This document shows, piece by piece, positions 33,266 through 37,848 of a stretch of DNA of 37,848 nt. The notes under the pieces were generated by a model. It did not search any database. It was not told the origin of the DNA and worked only from the letters and a program-made list of their open reading frames with translations. The position numbers and the translations under genes are program-made. Within the stretch, counting starts at the first letter, position 1; each line of letters starts with the position of its first letter. Location: assembly GCA_023438785.1 (NCBI GenBank), contig JAEXQJ010000396.1:1-37848 (forward strand). The letters run 5' to 3'. The DNA is from Pseudomonadota bacterium (GTDB lineage Bacteria; Myxococcota_A; Polyangia; Fen-1088).

Positions 33266-34393
33266 ATGAGGATCCTCGTTACCGGTGCGAACGGCTTCGT
33301 AGGGCGCAACTTGTGCGCGGCTTTGTCTGCAAGAAAAGACGTTCAGTTCTCTGCCTTCGACGTGGGCATGCCGCGCGAACGGTTGTTCAGCGCCCTGGGA
33401 GAGGCCGAGATCGTCTTCCATCTGGCGGGTGTGAACCGGCCCAAGGAGGTGGACGAGTATCGCGTGGGCAACGCAGAGCTCACGCGCGAGATTTGCACCT
33501 GGCTCCGCGAGCATGGGCGGCGCACCAAGATCGTCCTGACCTCCTCGATCCAGGTGGAGTTGGGCAACCCCTACGGCGAAAGCAAGCGCCAAGCAGAGGA
33601 GGCCCTATCCGAGTACGCTGCAGCCACAGGGGCCAGCGCGGTCGTGTATCGGCTCAAGAACCTCTTCGGGAAGTGGTGTCGGCCCAACTACAACTCGGTT
33701 ACGGCCACGTTCTGTCACAACATCGCGCGAGATCTTCCAATCGAAGTCTCGAACCCGGCAAGCCAGGTCGAGCTGACCTACATCGATGACGTGATGGCCG
33801 CTTTCCTGGGTGAGCTCGCAGACAGTCGACCCGGGTATCGCCTTGCCGAGCCCCTACCTTCGGAGCGAGTCACCGTGGGCGGGCTGTTGACGCTGATTCG
33901 CAGCTTCAGGGAGTCGCGCGCCAACCTGCTGCTGCCAGACTTCTCCCGTCCGTTCGTGCGCGCCCTGTATGCCACCTATCTCAGCTACCTTCCCCCGGGC
34001 GGCTTCGCTTACTGCCTAGAGCAGAAGAGCGATCCCCGCGGCGTCTTGGCCGAGTTCATCAAGCAGCCGAGCATGGGACAGATCTTCGTTTCGCGGACCA
34101 AGCCGGGCATCACGCGCGGGAATCACTTCCACCATACCAAGGTGGAGAAGTTCATGGTCTTGGAGGGCCAGGCTCGGGTGCGCTTCCGATCCATCCAAGG
34201 GGAGGAGGTGCTGGAATACCCAGTGGAGGGCCGCGAGTTCAAAGTCGTAGATATCCCGCCGGGCTACACCCATTCGATCGAAAACGTCGGGCAGGATGAG
34301 TTGGTGACCCTGTTCTGGTCCAGCCAGATCTTTGACCCCGTGCAGCCGGATACCCGATTCCTGCAAGTGAACGGCGTCGAGAAACTGCAATGA
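33266..34393 (+). CDS. capF: Bifunctional UDP-sugar 3-epimerase/4-reductase with cupin domain (CapF/FnlB/WbjC)
   Basis: This 375-residue enzyme acts second in UDP-L-FucNAc synthesis. The N-terminal SDR domain has LVTGANGFVGRN (4-15) and the catalytic Tyr103-x3-Lys107 in NPYGESKRQAEEAL, and performs C4 reduction. The C-terminal cupin domain (about 250-375) has the metal-binding GNHFHHTKVEKFMVLEG starting at residue 285 and performs C3 epimerisation. In S. aureus CapF both domains are needed for the product UDP-6-deoxy-L-TalNAc. The start abuts the capE stop and the stop overlaps the capG start (ATGA), so the three genes are translated as a unit. Both active sites look complete. Confidence 0.95.
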   Translation: MRILVTGANGFVGRNLCAALSARKDVQFSAFDVGMPRERLFSALGEAEIVFHLAGVNRPKEVDEYRVGNAELTREICTWLREHGRRTKIVLTSSIQVELGNPYGESKRQAEEALSEYAAATGASAVVYRLKNLFGKWCRPNYNSVTATFCHNIARDLPIEVSNPASQVELTYIDDVMAAFLGELADSRPGYRLAEPLPSERVTVGGLLTLIRSFRESRANLLLPDFSRPFVRALYATYLSYLPPGGFAYCLEQKSDPRGVLAEFIKQPSMGQIFVSRTKPGITRGNHFHHTKVEKFMVLEGQARVRFRSIQGEEVLEYPVEGREFKVVDIPPGYTHSIENVGQDELVTLFWSSQIFDPVQPDTRFLQVNGVEKLQ

Positions 34394-35511
34394 GAGTCGC
34401 TACCGTCTACGGCACGCGTCCGGAAATCATCAGGTTGTCGCGCGTGCTGGCCGCGTTGGACAGAACGGTCGACCATGTCACGGTCCACACGGGACAGAAC
34501 TACGACTACGAACTGAACCAGGTGTTCTTCGACGACCTGGAGATCCGCAAACCAGACTTCTTCCTCGGCGCTGCGGGCCGTAACGCCTGCGAGACAGTCG
34601 GCCAGATCATTGCCAGGGTCGACGAGGTCCTGGGCCAAACGCGCCCGGATGCTCTGCTCGTGCTGGGCGACACCAATAGCTGCCTTGCCGCTTATCCGGC
34701 CAAGCGTCGCAAGATCCCGGTGTTCCACATGGAGGCCGGTAATCGCTGTTTCGACCAGCGCGTCCCCGAGGAGATCAACCGGCGCATCGTGGACCACATC
34801 TCCGATATCAACATGCCCTACAGCGCGATCTCCCGGGAGTATCTGCTGCGGGAAGGGCTGCCGCCGGACCGAGTGATCAAGACGGGCAGTCCCATGTTCG
34901 AGGTGCTGCATCACTATTTGCCCAAGATCCAGGCTTCCACAGTCCTGGAGAGGCTGAGGCTGAACGAGCGGGACTACTTCGTCTTTAGTGCCCACCGCGA
35001 GGAGAACATCGATTCAGACGTCCAGTTCGCAAAACTGGCGCAAGTACTGAACAACCTAGCCGTGTCCCAAGGACAGCGGATCGTGGTCAGCACTCATCCT
35101 CGCACGCGCAAGCGCCTCGACGGTGCGGGTGTGAGACTTCACGAGCTTGTCGAGCTGATGAAGCCGATGGGTCTGTCGGATTACGTGAAGCTTCAGATGA
35201 ACGCACGCCTTGTCCTCTCGGACAGCGGAACCGTCACCGAGGAAAGCTCGATTCTCAACTTCCCCGCGTTGAACATCCGCAACGCGCACGAGCGGCCTGA
35301 GGGCTTCGAGGAGGGGACGGCCATGATGGTGGGACTGGAATGGACCACCATCGAGACGGCGCTGAAGATCACCGACCGGCAACCACGGGGTGATGAGCGC
35401 ATGCTGCGCCTGATAGCCGACTACGATGCGCCTCACGTCAGCGAAAAGGTCGTTCGCATTATTCTGAGCTACACGGACTACGTGAACCGCACTGTTTGGC
35501 GAAGAGCCTGA
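34390..35511 (+). CDS. capG: UDP-sugar 2-epimerase (CapG/FnlC/WbjD)
   Basis: This 373-residue enzyme of the non-hydrolysing UDP-GlcNAc 2-epimerase family converts UDP-L-6-deoxy-TalNAc (from CapF) to UDP-L-FucNAc. Family motifs are GTRPEIIRLS (8-17), LGDTNSCLAA (92-101), MEAGNRCFDQRVPEEINRR (114-132), SAHREENID (200-208) and SDSGTVTEESS. The ATG overlaps the capF stop by four bases. The MEAGNRCFDQRVPEE form with Cys120 is the usual one for the CapG/WbjD branch, whereas WecB-type enzymes have EAGLRT. It is followed after one base by a WbuB-like transferase, the expected user of its product. Confidence 0.95.
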   Translation: MRVATVYGTRPEIIRLSRVLAALDRTVDHVTVHTGQNYDYELNQVFFDDLEIRKPDFFLGAAGRNACETVGQIIARVDEVLGQTRPDALLVLGDTNSCLAAYPAKRRKIPVFHMEAGNRCFDQRVPEEINRRIVDHISDINMPYSAISREYLLREGLPPDRVIKTGSPMFEVLHHYLPKIQASTVLERLRLNERDYFVFSAHREENIDSDVQFAKLAQVLNNLAVSQGQRIVVSTHPRTRKRLDGAGVRLHELVELMKPMGLSDYVKLQMNARLVLSDSGTVTEESSILNFPALNIRNAHERPEGFEEGTAMMVGLEWTTIETALKITDRQPRGDERMLRLIADYDAPHVSEKVVRIILSYTDYVNRTVWRRA

Positions 35512-35512
35512 T

Positions 35513-37774
35513 ATGCGGATTCTGGTCCTCGTCGATTGCTACCTTCCCAGCCCCAAGTCCTGCGCCAAGCTGATTCACGACCTCGCGCTGGAAATGGTGA
35601 GCGCCGGACATGAAGTCGTGCTGCTCACGCCGGTGGAGGAGGGGGAGCATCCTCTGTGCATCGAAGCGCAGGGGCGGCTGATCATCGCACGGGTTCCCAT
35701 CGGCAAGATCAAGGGCGCCCCATTGCCAGTGCGTGCCCTGCGCGAGATGGCCATGCCCCATGTTCTCGGCCGAGAGGCGGATGGGCTCATCCGCGAGAAG
35801 CGTATCGACTTGGTCGTCTACTACTCGCCGAGCATCTTCTTCGCCCCACTCGTCAAGAGGGTGAAGGGGATTTGGGGATGCCCCGCCTATCTGATTCTGC
35901 GGGACATTTTCCCCAAGTGGGCGCGCGACTGTGGCGTGTTGAACGACGGCGTCGTGCATGCGTTCTTCCAGGCGGAAGCCATCCGTCACTACGACGAGGC
36001 GGACGTGATCGGCGTGGAGTCCCAGGGCAACCTGGACTACTTCGCCAAGGAGTACCCCGAGAAGGACTACCGGGTGGAGGTGCTGAACAACTGGACCCGT
36101 CTGGACGAGGGCGCTATTCAGGCCTTCGGGATCCGCAAGAAATTCGGCCTGGGCGAGAAGGTGGTCTTTTTCTACGGTGGCAACATGGGCGTAGCGCAGG
36201 GAATGGACGACGTCTTGCACCTAATGCGCGCTCTCAGGAATGATCCCAGGGCCGCCTTCCTGCTGGTCGGAGAAGGCTGCGAGGTCGCGAGGATCAAGCG
36301 CGTTATCGCGGAGGAGGCGCTCACTCATGTTCGTCTTCATCCTTCCGTCGACCAGCACACGTATCTTTCCATGCTGTCCGAGGCGGACGTGGGGCTGGTA
36401 TCCCTGTCGCGCAACCTGGAAACCCACAATGTGCCAAGCAAGGCGCTGCCGTACATGTACTTCTCGTTGCCCATCCTGGCAACGCTGAATCCCGGCAACG
36501 AGCTGCAGAACGTCGTGAATGACTGGGGGGCGGGAATCTGCGTCGAAAGCGGGAACGTCAAGGGCATGATCGACGGGGCACGACGGCTCATCGACAGTCG
36601 GGAGATCAGGCGTGCCATGGGCGCCCGTGCTCGCCAGCTCCTGGAAGCGCGCTTCTCGGCCGGCGCGGCCGCACGACAGGTCGCCGCCGCGGCTGCACCA
36701 TCACGCTGCGCTCAGAGATCGCGAACCAAGTTCGATATCGTCTTCGACTTCTCTGCATCTCCTCAAGGCGGGGGCCTGAAGCGCAGCTTGGCGTATGCCG
36801 AGATCTTCGCCGCTCGAGGCCTGAAGGTCTGTTTCCTGGCGCATCCGCAAGTCGCGGCGAGCCTTCGAGAGAGGTCGAACGCCGTAGCGGTGCTGCCGAG
36901 GCCTGCCCTGGCCCGCCTCTTCCGCGACCAGTGCCATTTGGCCTCGATGAGGGGCAGAACTCGTTGGTTCTTCTCGTACGGCATTCCGATCTACGAGCCG
37001 ATCGGCGAATTCAACTGGCTGCACCTCAGCAATGCCTTGCCCTTCGGACTCTTCGACGTGCCCTTGTCGCCCAAGGTGTTCGCCAAGAATTTCCTGCTGC
37101 GCCGGCGTTTCATCCGTCACGCCGATGTGCCCACCGTGGTCTCGGGCGAGTCTCAGTTCACCGTGGATCTCTACCGACGGCTCACGGCCGCAAGCGGCCG
37201 GCACGTCGTGCTGCCAAACGGCGTGTCCGCTTTCGAGAAACTGCCGGAGGTGCCCCGAAGGCCATGGGCCGTCACGGCGGGAACGAGTCGCTACAAGAAC
37301 CTGATTCAGGCCTGTGAGGTCTTCGAACGCTGCAGGGATCGTCTGGCTCTGGAGAGATTCGTCATCGTGGGCGACCCCACCGAGGTCCCCCGCGCCGTGC
37401 GCCGCAAACCATATGTCCAGCTCATGGACCGCGTTCCCCGCGACGAGATGCTGCGCATTCTGCGCGAGTCCCGCTTGTATATCTCGGCTTCGCAGATCGA
37501 GAACTCATCGAATGCCGTGGCCGAGGCTCTCTGGCTCTGCGAGGAAGTTGCCGTCTCGGACATCCCCTCGCATCGGGAGCTTGTGCCTGCAGATCATGAG
37601 TCAGTCGCGGTGGGCGGAGCGAGGTTCCTCCTGGTCAAAGGGGGAGGGAAGGACCTGGCATCGCTGTCCTGGGCGGAAGTTGTGGATTCGATGCTGGAAA
37701 TCATGGCGTCCAGTGAGACGACGGGCGAAGGCCGCCGCCGCTCGGCATCAACCGCAGGGATGGGCCTGGGATGA
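35513..37774 (+). CDS. Double glycosyltransferase: WbuB-like L-FucNAc transferase fused to a second GT4-like domain
   Basis: This 753-residue protein is twice the usual glycosyltransferase length. Residues 1 to about 385 match WbuB-type transferases: MRILVLVDCYLPSPKSCAKL, ILRDIFPKWARDCGVL, VEVLNNWTRLDEG and NVPSKALPYMYFSLPILATL. In E. coli loci wbuB follows fnlABC and is thought to transfer L-FucNAc, and the same order is seen here. An Ala-rich linker (about 385-408, including AARQVAAAAA) leads to a second GT-B domain starting KFDIVFDFSASPQGGGLKRS, with PNGVSAFEKLP, TAGTSRYKNLIQA and the acidic YISASQIENSSNAVAEALWL segment. The fusion would add two successive sugars. The frame is continuous, so this is not a sequencing join visible as a frameshift. 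Its stop overlaps a further ATG at 37771. Confidence 0.9.
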   Translation: MRILVLVDCYLPSPKSCAKLIHDLALEMVSAGHEVVLLTPVEEGEHPLCIEAQGRLIIARVPIGKIKGAPLPVRALREMAMPHVLGREADGLIREKRIDLVVYYSPSIFFAPLVKRVKGIWGCPAYLILRDIFPKWARDCGVLNDGVVHAFFQAEAIRHYDEADVIGVESQGNLDYFAKEYPEKDYRVEVLNNWTRLDEGAIQAFGIRKKFGLGEKVVFFYGGNMGVAQGMDDVLHLMRALRNDPRAAFLLVGEGCEVARIKRVIAEEALTHVRLHPSVDQHTYLSMLSEADVGLVSLSRNLETHNVPSKALPYMYFSLPILATLNPGNELQNVVNDWGAGICVESGNVKGMIDGARRLIDSREIRRAMGARARQLLEARFSAGAAARQVAAAAAPSRCAQRSRTKFDIVFDFSASPQGGGLKRSLAYAEIFAARGLKVCFLAHPQVAASLRERSNAVAVLPRPALARLFRDQCHLASMRGRTRWFFSYGIPIYEPIGEFNWLHLSNALPFGLFDVPLSPKVFAKNFLLRRRFIRHADVPTVVSGESQFTVDLYRRLTAASGRHVVLPNGVSAFEKLPEVPRRPWAVTAGTSRYKNLIQACEVFERCRDRLALERFVIVGDPTEVPRAVRRKPYVQLMDRVPRDEMLRILRESRLYISASQIENSSNAVAEALWLCEEVAVSDIPSHRELVPADHESVAVGGARFLLVKGGGKDLASLSWAEVVDSMLEIMASSETTGEGRRRSASTAGMGLG

Positions 37775-37848
37775 CCGGGCGATCCGTCGCCCTAGGCGAT
37801 TCACGTGCGCATTGCGCCGCGGTGGGGGAGTCGAGCGGTCCGGTGGAG
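37771..37848 (+). CDS. Possible start of a further gene, cut by the window end
   Basis: An ATG at 37771 overlaps the stop of the double glycosyltransferase (ATGA), as at several other junctions of this locus. The frame stays open for 26 codons to the end of the window (MTGRSVALGDSRAHCAAVGE and on). The stretch is too short to identify, and no ribosome-binding site is obvious. A polysaccharide gene is expected from context. Confidence 0.35.
   Translation, partial: MTGRSVALGDSRAHCAAVGESSGPVE

Overview
The window comes from a GC-rich Gram-negative bacterium, most likely a member of the Myxococcota or a related lineage of the former Deltaproteobacteria. I infer this from three things: the very high GC at third codon positions, the large families of periplasmic TPR proteins, and a block of genes that matches the architecture and order of the Myxococcus Glt/Nfs envelope machinery. 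No species can be named from the sequence alone.

Region 1 (1-3004) is housekeeping: histidinol dehydrogenase (hisD), then a separate transcription unit with a near-consensus promoter for ribosomal proteins L21 and L27 and the ribosome-assembly GTPase Obg.

Region 2 (3184-14668) encodes a multi-protein periplasm/outer-membrane complex. It holds a secreted coiled-coil protein, TPR proteins of 783, 1194 and 339 residues, a 111-residue exported protein, an inner-membrane protein with an FHA-like cytoplasmic domain, one transmembrane helix and a TonB-like AgmX/PglI C-terminal domain, another small exported protein, and an outer-membrane beta-barrel. Four of the junctions are ATGA/GTGA overlaps or nearly so. 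The order of the central genes parallels gltD-gltE-gltF-gltG(-gltH) of Myxococcus xanthus gliding motility and the related Nfs spore-coat system. The TolQR-type motor (AglRQS) is not in the window.

Region 3 (14681-25051) begins a polysaccharide locus: a sugar N-acetyltransferase and a DegT-family aminotransferase (a WbpD/WbpE-like pair), a short OPX export lipoprotein, a Wzy/WaaL-type membrane protein fused to TPRs, a WecA-like initiating phosphoglycosyltransferase with an extra soluble C-terminal domain, and a Wzc-type BY-kinase with a Tyr-Gly tail. It is interrupted at 21053-22673 by two minus-strand genes of unknown function and by a tandem array of 42-bp palindromic repeats.

Region 4 (25334-37848) has visibly lower wobble-position GC in its first part. 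It carries the Wzx flippase, a GT4 glycosyltransferase, a Wzy polymerase, a translationally coupled ATP-grasp/DUF362 pair of unknown role, the three-gene UDP-N-acetyl-L-fucosamine pathway (capE/capF/capG = fnlABC), and a double glycosyltransferase whose first half resembles the L-FucNAc transferase WbuB. A further reading frame runs off the end.

Taken together, the window predicts a Wzx/Wzy-dependent exopolysaccharide. Its repeat would be started on undecaprenyl phosphate by the WecA-like enzyme, would contain L-FucNAc and probably a 3-acetamido sugar, and would be exported through a short OPX protein plus a beta-barrel. This locus lies next to a Glt/Nfs-like machine of the kind that moves or arranges surface polymers in Myxococcus. 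The most interesting unknowns are that physical coupling, the ATP-grasp/DUF362 pair and the 42-bp repeat array.
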